Assembly: GCF_000949425.1 (NCBI RefSeq)
Contig: NZ_CP010977.1
Span: 1-17,061, forward strand
DNA length: 17,061 nt
Origin: Paenibacillus sp. IHBB 10380
GTDB taxonomy: Bacteria; Bacillota; Bacilli; Paenibacillales; Paenibacillaceae
Reading direction: 5' to 3'
Part shown: positions 6,876 through 14,418 of the stretch, piece after piece
How the letters are laid out: the number at the start of each line of letters is the position of its first letter
Numbering within the stretch: the first letter of the stretch is position 1
The notes under the pieces: model-generated
What the model was told of the DNA's origin: nothing
Seen by the model: only the letters and a program-made list of their open reading frames with translations
Database searches by the model: none
Made by a program: the position numbers and the translations under genes

Positions 6876-9324
6876 ATGTAAATTGCAAATCCGAAAATAA
6901 AAATAGACGACAGTAGAAACCTCCAGCATCATCCAGAGGATTGGAGTGTTCATAGACCCATTTATCCAGTTGATCAGGTCTCATACAAATTTTATTATTA
7001 ACTAATAAACTTAAAGCATAATTACGCTTTTGAATTAAATCTTCATTTTTTTTGTGAAAGTTTGGGAAATTATCTTCTATTTGGTTTAGGTATTTCGCAG
7101 CTTCTTTCCACGACTGCTGCAGAATACTCATTGATAGATTTATGTTTGAAATATGATAACGATAGAAGCTATCTTCATTACCCTTTAAAATTTTATTTAA
7201 ATGATTGTCAAGCATATCGTGACTTGAGTCATAATCTCCTTTTATGACATATAGATTGATCAAGTTTATGTAGAGGATAGCATTACTCTCACAGGAAACA
7301 TCAGAAATTTCTTTTTCGAATTCAGCTATCGCATACGATATCGATTTCTCATCAAAAACTTGTGTTTCCCTATATTTTTTCAAGAAAGTTGCAAGAATCA
7401 AATTGTTAAAAACCTTATCTTGAGATGGAAATTGAAGAATGGGATGTTCTGCTACTAACTCTAGACACTTCTGCAATCCGGATATCGAATTATCATACTC
7501 TCCAACTACAAGCAAATTTCCAGAATGATTGCAGAGCGCCAAGTAATACTGTAAATAATCCTTTCTGTCTTCAAAAAAGACAACACTATCAGCCGTATAA
7601 TGTCTGGATACTGCTGCGTTTTTAAAAACACTAGCTTTACGGGAAATGATCTTGCTCATATATTCAAATAGTTTATTTTTATAATTCATATTAATGAAGG
7701 CAAGTAACTCGTTAACAATGTTTTCACTCTGATGAAAATCATCAAGTTTGTTGGAATAAGTTGAAAACAATGTGAATGCGATCTTACACCATTGTTCTTT
7801 TTCATGCCACTTTAGTTCAAGCAAAATGTCGTGAAGTTCTCCGGCTAAGCGTCTGACATTCTTAGTATTCATATTTAGCATTAAAGCAATCACTAGTCGC
7901 ATCCGTTTTATTTCTGACATCAAAAGCATCGGTCCAGTTAAGGACGCTTGATCTAACTCTTTGTTAGCTTCGTCATATTTCTCTTGAAAATATAACCCAT
8001 ACGCATTTTTCAAATGTAAAAAATTATTATATTGTGTCCTTACTCCATGAATATGCATACAACTATCTACTTTTTCTTTGATCAATATTTCGATCCTTTT
8101 AGATTCGGCATCTTCAGTAGAGCTTTCAATATTTCGACAATAAGCTAACGTAAATAATTCTATAATCTCAAAGCTAAACTCATTATTATGATCTCCAGAA
8201 GATAAATAGTAGGCTCTACCCACATAATTTTCAGGCTCTTGTTCCTTTAAATATTTCGCATATTCTATTTTGAATTTGAAGTTATTACCGCTCATTTTTA
8301 ATTTTTCATAGAATAATTGTTGAATAAAAACATTTGAAAAGATGAAGTGGTTACTCTCTTTAAGTATGGTGCCTTCACAAGATTCTTTAAGTAAAGCATC
8401 GATATCAGTGCTTTCTCCGAGAAGATATTTTATTTGCTCCGCTTTAAAATCTCCACTGATAATAGATGAGGCCTGCAAAACATTAGAGAGAATTTTTTTA
8501 TTTTCACCAAACCTGTCCAATCTATACTCAAGCATTTTCAAGACATCTATTAAACTTGAATCGGTTGATAGTTTCCCCTGTTTCGAATAAAAATATCCCT
8601 CAATAAAAAGTTTGATAATTTCCAGATGACCACCTGTAATAGACATGATGATATCTAATTCTTCTTCACTTATTTTCAAATCCTTATATCCTAATAAATA
8701 AAGTAATTCGCGCAATTCTGATTTTCCCGGAAGAGAGAATGTTAATTCCATGCCTTCGAAATACAGTGTCTTGAGATCAATATACTCAGACAGTTGTTTT
8801 GTATCATCATCTGTGACCAGTAATATTTTCACGCTTTTATTACCAAGCAGTTTCTTCTGGTAATTCTTAAGTGTCATCAAAAAACTTTGAGAGGCCGTAT
8901 CCCAATATTGGAAGCTGTCTGCTACAATTAAAATATTGGAAGTTGTCTTTTTTCTCAACTCTCCAATCACAAAGTTCACCTTGGGATCGAATTCAGGTTT
9001 TTTTTGAAAAACTCCTGCGATACCTAAATTGAAAAGTTCTGCAATTTTAAACCCAAAATTGAGGTTAAAGCCGGATAATTCATGTTTTGGCCGATTTATT
9101 CCTTCAGCAAGCGTAATAGTCGCATAAGCTTCCACAGGATTTTTCTTGCCCTCTATGTAATAAACCGACCAATCTTCAAATTTCGAAATTACAAATTGGA
9201 CATATTCTTTTACTAGGGTCGTTTTCCCACCCCCGGCTGGCCCATGTAAATGAACAATCGTATTGTCATTATCAAAAGCCTGTTCTATTTTGCTTAAAAC
9301 CGTTAACTGTCGTCCCGATAGCAA
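6868..9324 (-). CDS. Large P-loop NTPase with helical-repeat C-terminus (STAND/MalT-like)
   Basis: This 818-residue protein begins almost directly with a P-loop domain: Walker A GPAGGGKTT (28-36), a probable Walker B ILIVADSFQYWD (131-142, D136) and a sensor-like strand VKILLVTDDD (165-174). An ITGGHLEIIKLF helix near residue 228 resembles the winged-helix/GxP part of STAND and MalT-type ATPases. The remaining 500 residues are leucine- and aromatic-rich helices compatible with degenerate TPR repeats. No N-terminal effector domain, C-terminal DNA-binding domain, signal peptide or membrane segment is seen, so the output is unknown. It could be a sensor or regulator, or a defence ATPase. The start is TTG 9324, placed 4 bases after GGAGGTGTT in the right inverted repeat. 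The recombinase stop lies about 28 bases upstream, so the two form an operon in the present orientation. Confidence 0.75.
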   Translation of the reverse strand: MLSGRQLTVLSKIEQAFDNDNTIVHLHGPAGGGKTTLVKEYVQFVISKFEDWSVYYIEGKKNPVEAYATITLAEGINRPKHELSGFNLNFGFKIAELFNLGIAGVFQKKPEFDPKVNFVIGELRKKTTSNILIVADSFQYWDTASQSFLMTLKNYQKKLLGNKSVKILLVTDDDTKQLSEYIDLKTLYFEGMELTFSLPGKSELRELLYLLGYKDLKISEEELDIIMSITGGHLEIIKLFIEGYFYSKQGKLSTDSSLIDVLKMLEYRLDRFGENKKILSNVLQASSIISGDFKAEQIKYLLGESTDIDALLKESCEGTILKESNHFIFSNVFIQQLFYEKLKMSGNNFKFKIEYAKYLKEQEPENYVGRAYYLSSGDHNNEFSFEIIELFTLAYCRNIESSTEDAESKRIEILIKEKVDSCMHIHGVRTQYNNFLHLKNAYGLYFQEKYDEANKELDQASLTGPMLLMSEIKRMRLVIALMLNMNTKNVRRLAGELHDILLELKWHEKEQWCKIAFTLFSTYSNKLDDFHQSENIVNELLAFINMNYKNKLFEYMSKIISRKASVFKNAAVSRHYTADSVVFFEDRKDYLQYYLALCNHSGNLLVVGEYDNSISGLQKCLELVAEHPILQFPSQDKVFNNLILATFLKKYRETQVFDEKSISYAIAEFEKEISDVSCESNAILYINLINLYVIKGDYDSSHDMLDNHLNKILKGNEDSFYRYHISNINLSMSILQQSWKEAAKYLNQIEDNFPNFHKKNEDLIQKRNYALSLLVNNKICMRPDQLDKWVYEHSNPLDDAGGFYCRLFLFSDLQFTSI

Positions 9325-9327
9325 CTA

Positions 9328-9357
9328 AACACCTCCAAATAATTCATAGTTATTAGG
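9328..9357 (-). repeat. Right 30-bp inverted repeat, putative recombinase crossover site
   Basis: This is the inverted copy of 5762-5791. On the minus strand the dyad is better than on the left: ACCTCCTAATAA, spacer CTATGAA, TTATTTGGAGGT, with only one mismatch across the 12-bp arms (the outer bases ACCTC extend just beyond the shared 30 bp). The recombinase stop codon TAA (9355-9353) lies in the outer arm. The ribosome site of the NTPase gene lies in the inner arm. Confidence 0.85.
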
Positions 9358-10294
9358 AGGTCTCCAGCCGGTTACGGGGATTAAATTGGGAAAGGACATC
9401 TCGTTTTCTTTTTACGGAAACTTCTGTGTAGATTTCTGTAGTACTTACGCTGGAATGACCCAATATTTCCTGGACGGAGCGAAGATCGGCCCCGTTCTCA
9501 AGAAGCTGTGTTGCAAAAGAATGACGCAAATAGTGGGGAGTGGCCTTTTCATTAATATTAGCGAGTTTCCTGTATTTGGTAAAAATATCTTCAATCCCAT
9601 ATATGGATAAGGCTTGGCCATACTTGTTCAGAAATAAAGTATCGATCTTTGGCTCAAAAAGCTCTCTAACCTCGATCCAGTTATTAAGTTTATTGACAAC
9701 CTCAGTGCTGGATAAATATAGTAACCTCTCTTTACGCCCCTTTCCAAAAATAACAACAACTTTGTTCTTTAGATCGATATCCTGTAGATGAATTTGTGCG
9801 AGCTCTCCAATTCGTATTCCAGTTGAGAATAATAAATCAATGATGGCATCGTTCCGAATCGATAAGCGAGTGTGAAATGGAGTGGTCAGTTTGTTCCGAT
9901 CCATTTGAGGCGAATGAAGCAATCGCTCTATTTCTTCTATTGTCAGTGTTTTTGGAATTCTCTTTGTTGTTTTAAATTTCTTTCCGAAATTATGAAGAGG
10001 GGATTGCTCAATCCAATTCTTTTGAACCAAAAATAAAAAAAAGGCCTTGATTGATATGTATTTTCTTTTAATTGTAGAATCTTTAAGTGGGCTGGAACCA
10101 TTGAAGCTATGGAAATAGTGGTGAAGGCTGTCACTGGTTATAGTTTCAATATTGTTCTCTGTTAGCCAGTTGTGAAGCCTGCTCAAGTCAGAGAGATAAG
10201 CTTTAATAGATTTGGAGGACAAGTTTTTCTCAATAATTAAAAAAGAAACATATTTCTCAAGATACTCATGTAGTTGCGAAGCGGGAAATGCCAA
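9353..10294 (-). CDS. Tyrosine recombinase (XerC/D-like), probable invertase of the adjacent segment
   Basis: This 313-residue enzyme cuts and rejoins DNA at paired sites through a covalent 3'-phosphotyrosine. It has a SAM-like core-binding domain (about 1-95) and a catalytic domain with the full set of residues: R161 (STGIRIGEL), K185 (GKGRKER), H254 and R257 (HYLRHSF), H280 (LGHSSVSTT) and nucleophile Y289 (EIYTEV). The start is TTG 10294 behind AGGAGG with 7-base spacing. It has XerC/D length but is not near dif or a replication terminus motif. Its stop codon is inside the right inverted repeat, and the next gene downstream lies within the invertible segment. This strongly suggests that the recombinase acts on the two repeats and shares its transcript with whichever gene faces it. 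It could instead be a relic integrase, but no direct-repeat attachment pair was found. Confidence 0.9.
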   Translation of the reverse strand: MAFPASQLHEYLEKYVSFLIIEKNLSSKSIKAYLSDLSRLHNWLTENNIETITSDSLHHYFHSFNGSSPLKDSTIKRKYISIKAFFLFLVQKNWIEQSPLHNFGKKFKTTKRIPKTLTIEEIERLLHSPQMDRNKLTTPFHTRLSIRNDAIIDLLFSTGIRIGELAQIHLQDIDLKNKVVVIFGKGRKERLLYLSSTEVVNKLNNWIEVRELFEPKIDTLFLNKYGQALSIYGIEDIFTKYRKLANINEKATPHYLRHSFATQLLENGADLRSVQEILGHSSVSTTEIYTEVSVKRKRDVLSQFNPRNRLETS

Positions 10295-10341
10295 TGATAT
10301 TCCTCCTGAAGTATAAATTTATTTTTGGAACAGTTGTTAAA

Positions 10342-10350
10342 ATTATATCA
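10342..10350 (-). promoter_or_regulatory. Extended -10 promoter of the recombinase operon
   Basis: On the minus strand TGATATAAT is a consensus extended -10 element, about 50 bases before the TTG start. A TTTACA lies 19 bases upstream of the TATAAT as a poorly spaced -35. It would transcribe the recombinase and then the gene inside the switch. Confidence 0.6.
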
Positions 10351-10471
10351 GGGTTTATCGAAAGAATGTAAAATCATCAATCTATTTAAGATGAAAAAAC
10401 ATGGGGTAGCTTTTAATGTTATTTAGAGAGGGAAATTGGACAGATATCTATAAATGTTCATAATTTAATGA

Positions 10472-10521
10472 TGGACACTATCATGATCACCTGTTAAAAT
10501 AGTAACTGATAATGATTATCA
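10472..10521 (+). promoter_or_regulatory. Iron-regulated promoter with Fur box
   Basis: A -35 TGGACA (10472-10477), a 17-base spacer and a -10 TAAAAT (10495-10500) are followed by TGATAATGATTATCA (10507-10521), a perfect 7-1-7 palindrome of the Fur type covering the expected transcription start. Fur with iron would repress the ATPase gene. Confidence 0.85.
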
Positions 10522-10607
10522 ATATCTCATAATTACATAAGAGTGAAATAAGTGCTCTAAGCCATAATGATTGTTAGCTGCTTAATAACCGAGAGGAAGT
10601 GAACAGT

Positions 10608-11387
10608 GTGATTGTAACAGAAGCCTTAGACATAGCTTATGACCAACATTTGATTGTGAATCAACTGCATTTAGACATTCCTACTGGAAAAATTACGGCT
10701 CTAGTAGGTGCGAACGGTTCGGGTAAGTCCACGATACTTAAAACGATTGCTAGACTGATGAAGCCTAAGAGCGGTGTTGTGTATTTGGATGGTAGATCTA
10801 TTCACGAGCAAAAAACACAAGATGTAGCTAAACAATTAGCTATTCTTCCCCAGAATCCAACGGCACCAGAAGGGCTTACTGTTCAAGAGTTGGTTCAGTA
10901 CGGACGTTTTCCACATCGGAAAGGAATGGGTTCTTCTCTAAGTACGAAGGATAGAGAAGTTATTGCTTGGGCCATTGAAATGACTGGAGTGAGTGAGTTC
11001 TCTGATCGACCTGTAGATCAATTATCGGGTGGGCAGCGTCAGCGTGCGTGGATTGCAATGGCGCTTGCACAAGAAACGAATATTTTATTCCTAGATGAAC
11101 CTACGACTTTCTTAGATATGGCACATCAGCTTGAAGTATTGAGTTTACTACAAAAACTGAACGAAGAGCAGAAGAGAACAATTGTGATGGTTGTTCATGA
11201 CCTGAACCATGCAAGCCGGTATGCTCAGCATATTGTTGCTATTAAGAAAGGGACTGTTATTAAGACGGGAACTCCGCTTGAGGTCATGAGACCAGAAGTT
11301 CTGGAAGATGTCTATGGTGTCAAAAGTGATATCATTTATGATCCACGAACAGGTCAGCCATTGTGCTTACCTTATGGGTTAATCTAA
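10608..11387 (+). CDS. Iron-siderophore ABC transporter ATPase (FecE/FhuC/YusV family)
   Basis: This is the ATP-hydrolysing subunit of a siderophore importer, acting on the inner face of the membrane. It carries Walker [10 protein letters not shown], the Q-loop region [13 protein letters not shown], the signature [18 protein letters not shown], Walker [13 protein letters not shown] and the H-loop [12 protein letters not shown]. The C-terminal [14 protein letters not shown] is typical of the family. GTG 10608 is preferred over the in-frame GTG 10599 because the ribosome site AGAGGA (10592-10597) is correctly spaced only for 10608; this gives 259 residues. No permease or binding-protein gene is adjacent, so it may serve several Fur-controlled importers encoded elsewhere, as YusV does in Bacillus subtilis. 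The upstream Fur box supports iron control. A second, truncated copy lies at 13808-14245. Confidence 0.93.
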   Translation: MIVTEALDIAYDQHLIVNQLHLDIPTGKITALVGANGSGKSTILKTIARLMKPKSGVVYLDGRSIHEQKTQDVAKQLAILPQNPTAPEGLTVQELVQYGRFPHRKGMGSSLSTKDREVIAWAIEMTGVSEFSDRPVDQLSGGQRQRAWIAMALAQETNILFLDEPTTFLDMAHQLEVLSLLQKLNEEQKRTIVMVVHDLNHASRYAQHIVAIKKGTVIKTGTPLEVMRPEVLEDVYGVKSDIIYDPRTGQPLCLPYGLI

Positions 11388-11563
11388 TTTTAGATGAAAT
11401 AAGAAATGACAGGAAATACCCTAGATTAAGCTATTAAAGATGGTTACTGTATGCGTCAGGAGCTATCTTTTTTATCGTTTATCGGTAAATGATCGTGCAA
11501 ACAGAACAAAAAACCAGTCAAATACTGGTCAAGACCCCATTTAGTAGACAATTGAAAAAACAC

Positions 11564-12452
11564 CTAAGCAGTAAACTGGTGTCGGTACTGAACCGGCGTC
11601 AGTTTTTTTAATTTTCGCTGCGGACGGCTTTCGTTATAAAACTGGATAAATCGTTCAATTCTTCTTTGTGCCTCATCCACATTTCGGATATTATAAGGAT
11701 AGAGTCCTTCCGTTTTGAGATGCGAGAAGAAACTCTCCATTGAGGCATTGTCATAACAATTGCCTCGACGAGACATGCTGATTTGGGCGCCAACCTTTGG
11801 CAGCATGTCGTGGTAATCGTAGGACGTGTACTGGAATCCCTGGTCGCTATGCACGACTAATCCAGACACGTCCTTTATCTTTTTAAAGGCTTTCGAAAAG
11901 GTCTGTAGAACGAGCTGGTTATCGTTGCGCTTGCTCATTTGGTAGGCTACAATCTCGTTATTGAATAGGTCTTTAATCGCTGAGAGATACAGCCAAGTAT
12001 CTCCTACACGGTACTGGGTCACATCGGTTACCCACTTTTGATTGGGATGTTCTGCATGGAAATCGCGCTTCAATACATTTTGAGAGACCCGCCCACCTAC
12101 CTACCGAAGAGATATAATTGCAACGATGTTTACGACGAATCTGCGAACGAATCCCAATAATCTGCATAAGCCTGTATACCTTCTTATGATTCATCCATAC
12201 ACCGTGATCTTGCAGTAAAAATAGTTGGATTTGCCGGTAACCATAAATTCTGTCATAGCGCTTGTAGACTTGTCTAATCAATACTTTGTCCTCTGCATTC
12301 TGATCTTGGACCTGGCGTTTAGCATATGCGTAATATCCACTTCTGGAGACGCTAAACAACTTACAGAGTCCAGTAATACTGTACTGCTCTGCTGCTTCCC
12401 TTATGATGTTGTATTTCTGAGTGATTCCTCCTGTTTCCAGATTTCCAAACAC
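11564..12452 (-). pseudogene. IS3-family transposase OrfB, DDE integrase (4-bp duplication frameshift)
   Basis: This is the catalytic transposase part, with the DDE residues in KWVTDVTQY, VVHSDQGFQYTS and NCYDNASMESFFSHLK (the E lies 35 residues after the second D region). The N-terminal part (YNIIREAAEQYS ... HRCNYISSVG) and C-terminal part (KRDFHAEHPNQKW onwards) lie in different frames. The minus strand near 12100 reads GGTAGGTAGGTGGGCGGG. Removing one AGGT unit restores SSVGGRVSQNVLKRDFHAEH and a continuous frame of 294 residues, so a tandem 4-bp duplication broke the gene. Confidence 0.85.
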
Positions 12453-12717
12453 TTTTTAGCATCTCGTTCTCCCGTTTCAGCTGATGAACATATCGATCCT
12501 GATCTATATATTCCTTACGACGTCCCCGCTGATCCAGCAGACCGAACTCTCCTTGCTCCCGATATTTCCTCATCCAACATTTAACCCGGTCTTTATCCTG
12601 AATCTCCAGATGTTCCGTAATCTTTCGGTACGTCCACTTTTCCTCTGTATGCAAGCGAACTGCCTCTAATTTTGTCTCTTCTGAATACGTTTTTAACTTT
12701 TGCCCTTTGATTGCCAT
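12361..12717 (-). pseudogene. IS3-family transposase OrfA (slip-site altered)
   Basis: OrfA carries a helix-turn-helix DNA-binding region (KLEAVRLHTEEKWTYRKITEHL) and a leucine-zipper-like helix (YVHQLKRENEMLK). ATG 12717 has a ribosome site (AAGGGG). At 12457-12461 (minus strand) the run is A5G, where family members use A6G as the -1 slippery site. With six A the frame would read LKKCLEIWKQEESLRNTTS and stop at 12401, giving the usual length of about 105 residues. With five A it runs into a third frame to 12361. Loss of one A is inferred from this fit. Confidence 0.75.
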
Positions 12718-12911
12718 AAAAATACACCCCTTAAATTTCATCGGCATACCCAGGGGGTTTTTCCAATGTCTATTTTAAGGGGTGCACTTCACCTACGCTA
12801 GCTGTAGAGAAGGGGTCTTTTTTTATTATTTGTTTTACTTCTAGAATTTTGAGTTGTTTTTGAGAGGAGTACCGCAAGATGTCCTCCACTCATTTTTGTA
12901 TTAACTTGGTT

Positions 12912-12967
12912 AAAACAAAAATGACCCATATGAAGGCACATTCTTCAAAGTGTGCTTCTTATGGGTC
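12912..12967 (-). terminator. Terminator of the small beta-rich protein gene
   Basis: GACCCAT (12923-12929) pairs with ATGGGTC (12961-12967), with an inner GGCACA/TGTGCT pairing. On the minus strand it is followed by TTTTTGTTTT. It lies about 50 bases after the stop at 13015. Confidence 0.7.
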
Positions 12968-13014
12968 TTAGTTCAGGAACATCCGCGATCTTCATCACGC
13001 TTTGTATATATTCC

Positions 13015-13464
13015 TTAGCCTGTGAAGTTACCTGCTCCTGCAATCCCACTAAAGTTTCTTGCCTGCATGTTATTATATTGATCTGTGGTAGCTGCGTTTG
13101 TGAAAATCTCGGCTGTATATTGGATTTGTCCTGATGCAACGGCTACTGCTGGTGGGAAATCAACTGCAGAAAAACCAAAAGCTTCATTTTCTCTACTGAT
13201 AGCAACGCCAAAATTTGTTGTGAAAATAATTGTCCCGTCTCTGCGAACACGAATCGTGTTGGTATTAAATAGCGGGTTATTTTCCGTTTTTACATATCCC
13301 GTTAAGACCACACGGACGTTACTCTGATTTTCTGGTAAAACTCCAGCGGTTTGGATTCCGATATCTCCGAAAACATGGGGAGTAGCTGCTAAAGGGATTA
13401 TAACAGGAGTTGTATCAGAACTAGCTTGGTTGGATATTCTTAAATCTACAAATTGGATTGTCAT
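13015..13464 (-). CDS. Small beta-rich protein of unknown function, possibly spore-surface
   Basis: The 149-residue product has no cysteine, few charged patches and alternating hydrophobic/polar residues throughout (TIQFVDLRISNQAS, NVRVVLTGYVKTEN, TIRVRRDGTIIFTTNFGVAI, FGFSAVDFPPAVAVASGQIQY). This suggests an all-beta jelly-roll fold. Similar small proteins occur in spore-forming Bacilli, sometimes near exosporium genes, but I do not identify the family with certainty. No signal peptide or membrane segment is present. ATG 13464 follows a very strong ribosome site, AAGGAGGTG, at 7-base spacing. It is monocistronic with its own terminator, and lies between the two copies of the ABC ATPase duplication on the opposite strand. 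Confidence 0.7.
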   Translation of the reverse strand: MTIQFVDLRISNQASSDTTPVIIPLAATPHVFGDIGIQTAGVLPENQSNVRVVLTGYVKTENNPLFNTNTIRVRRDGTIIFTTNFGVAISRENEAFGFSAVDFPPAVAVASGQIQYTAEIFTNAATTDQYNNMQARNFSGIAGAGNFTG

Positions 13465-13672
13465 AATATATTCACCTCCTTGGACTTATAATATGATAGG
13501 AAGTGTTGGATATCTTGGACTACTATCAAAATCAACAGTTAGCTATACAAGAAAGGTGATTTTTTTAATAGATTTAATCAGCTTGAAATAGTTATTATGA
13601 AAAATTAAGAGATAGCGGAAAAGTGAAAGAGGGGTTCAATCTAACGAGTTCTGTTAGTTCATAATTTAATGA

Positions 13673-13722
13673 TGAACACTATCGAGATCACCTGTTAAAA
13701 TAGTAAATGATAATGATTATCA
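13673..13722 (+). promoter_or_regulatory. Second Fur-controlled promoter (copy 2)
   Basis: TGAACA (13673-13678), 17 bases, TAAAAT (13696-13701), then an unchanged TGATAATGATTATCA Fur palindrome (13708-13722). The promoter and operator remain intact although the gene behind them is broken. Confidence 0.8.
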
Positions 13723-13807
13723 ATATCTCATAATTACATAAGAGTGAAATAAGTGCTCTAAACCATAATGATTGTTAGCTGCTTAATAACCGAGAGGAAG
13801 TGAACAG

Positions 13808-14245
13808 TGTGATTGTAACAGAAGCCTTAGACATAGCTTATGACCAACATTTGATTGTGAATCAACTGCATTTAGACATTCCTACTGGAAAAATTACGGC
13901 TCTAGTAGGTGCGAACGGTTCGGGTAAGTCCACGATAATATTTTATTCTTAGATGAACCTACGACTTTCTTAGATATGGCACATCAGCTTGAAGTATTGA
14001 GTTTACTACAAAAACTGAACGAAGAGCAGAAGAGAACAATTGTGATGGTTGTTCATGACCTGAACCATGCTAGCCGGTATGCTCAGCATATTGTTGCTAT
14101 TAAGAAAGGGACTGTTATTAAGACGGGAACTCCGCTTGAGGTCATGAGACCAGAAGTTCTGGAAGATCTCTATGGTGTCAAAAGTGATATCATTTATGAT
14201 CCACGAACAGGTCAGCCACTGTGCTTACCTTATGGGTTAATCTAA
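13808..14245 (+). pseudogene. Truncated copy of the siderophore ABC ATPase
   Basis: The first 44 residues match copy 1, through Walker A (GANGSGKST). The 343-bp deletion then removes the Q-loop and the ABC signature and shifts the frame. After the join, the copy-1 frame resumes as [12 protein letters not shown] and runs to the normal C-terminus PYGLI, but out of frame with the start. An internal ATG at 13976 could at most yield an 89-residue C-terminal piece without a nucleotide-binding site. The gene is dead, although its Fur promoter and terminator survive. Confidence 0.9.
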
Positions 14246-14371
14246 TTTTAGATGAAATAAGAAATGACAGGAAATACCCAAGACTAAGATATTAAAGATG
14301 GTTTCTGTATGCGTCATGCGTCAGGAGCTATTTTTTTATCACTTATCGGTAAATGATCGTGCAAACAGAAC

Positions 14372-14416
14372 AAAAAACCAGTCAAACACTTTGTTTACGT
14401 GTTTTGACTGGTTTTT
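14372..14416. terminator. Bidirectional terminator between ABC copy 2 and the ThrE genes
   Basis: AAAAACCAGTCAAA-CAC pairs with GTG-TTTTGACTGGTTTTT around a short loop, giving a long stem with A-run and T-run on either side. The same left arm is present at the end of copy 1 (to 11522), where the IS element replaces the right arm. Confidence 0.85.
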
Positions 14417-14418
14417 GT

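Larger units (their letters stand above)
5762..9357. other. Putative invertible DNA segment (two-gene switch)
   Basis: A 3.6-kb segment is bounded by perfect 30-bp inverted repeats and abuts an intact tyrosine recombinase gene. Inside are two convergent genes whose 3' ends overlap by 8 bases, so the cassette is completely filled and each gene begins at one repeat. Recombination across the asymmetric 7-base spacer of inverted sites gives inversion. The outer arms with the stop codons would stay in place, while the inner arms with the ribosome site would travel with the cassette. In the present orientation the P-loop NTPase gene follows the recombinase; after inversion the ATP-grasp gene would. 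The base composition is visibly more AT-rich than the amylopullulanase region, which suggests acquisition. Inversion itself is inferred from the architecture only. Confidence 0.72.
10456..11522 (+). repeat. Direct repeat copy 1 (Fur promoter plus ABC ATPase gene)
   Basis: This segment is near-identical to 13657-14386, apart from a 343-bp gap in the second copy and scattered single-base changes. It starts at GTTCATAATTTAATGAT and runs to CCAGTCAAA in the terminator region, where copy 1 passes into the IS element. It represents a local duplication whose copies are now separated by the IS and another gene. Confidence 0.9.
11526..12791 (-). mobile_element. IS3-family insertion sequence (inactivated)
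   Basis: The element is 1266 bp with ends TG...CA. Terminal inverted repeats can be aligned: the left end reads ACCCCATTTAGTAGACA (from 11534) and the right end, on the minus strand, reads ACCCCTTAAAATAGACA (from 12783). Both are followed by a further T-rich then AAAAAC.CC match. The two overlapping transposase frames are on the minus strand. The flanks (AATAC and CCTAC) do not form a clear target duplication. The left end interrupts the terminator that is intact in the second ABC copy, but the other terminator arm is not found beyond the right end, so rearrangement followed insertion. Both frames carry small indels, so the copy should be unable to move by itself. Confidence 0.82.
13657..14386 (+). 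repeat. Direct repeat copy 2 (internally deleted)
   Basis: This is the second copy of 10456-11522. Bases equivalent to 10737-11079 are missing (343 bp). The join falls at ACGATA/ATATTTT, where the two parental sites share ACGA. A 6-bp duplication (GCGTCATGCGTC) and scattered substitutions also distinguish it. The left edge abuts CTAAC-GAGTTCT-GTTAG. Confidence 0.9.

Noticed and set aside
5762..9357. Interpretation of the 30-bp repeats as ends of a transposon or as att sites of an integrated element
   Set aside because: Insertion by a tyrosine recombinase leaves direct, not inverted, repeats. The recombinase lies outside the repeats, and no DDE transposase is present in the segment.
10599..10607. 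GTG 10599 as the start of the siderophore ATPase
   Set aside because: The ribosome box ends only one base before it. GTG 10608 is well spaced.
12870..12970. 31-codon + strand frame starting at an ATG near 12880 with a purine-rich box
   Set aside because: It runs through the terminator hairpin of the opposite gene, and its composition does not look like a protein.
13487..13495. CATATTATA on the minus strand as a SigK -10 for the small beta-rich protein
   Set aside because: The transcript would begin about at the ribosome site, leaving too little leader, and no AC is found at the proper -35 distance.
13640..13657. CTAAC-GAGTTCT-GTTAG at the left edge of duplication copy 2 as a recombination site
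   Set aside because: It is only a 5-bp stem, it is not present at the edge of copy 1, and no linked enzyme site is recognisable.
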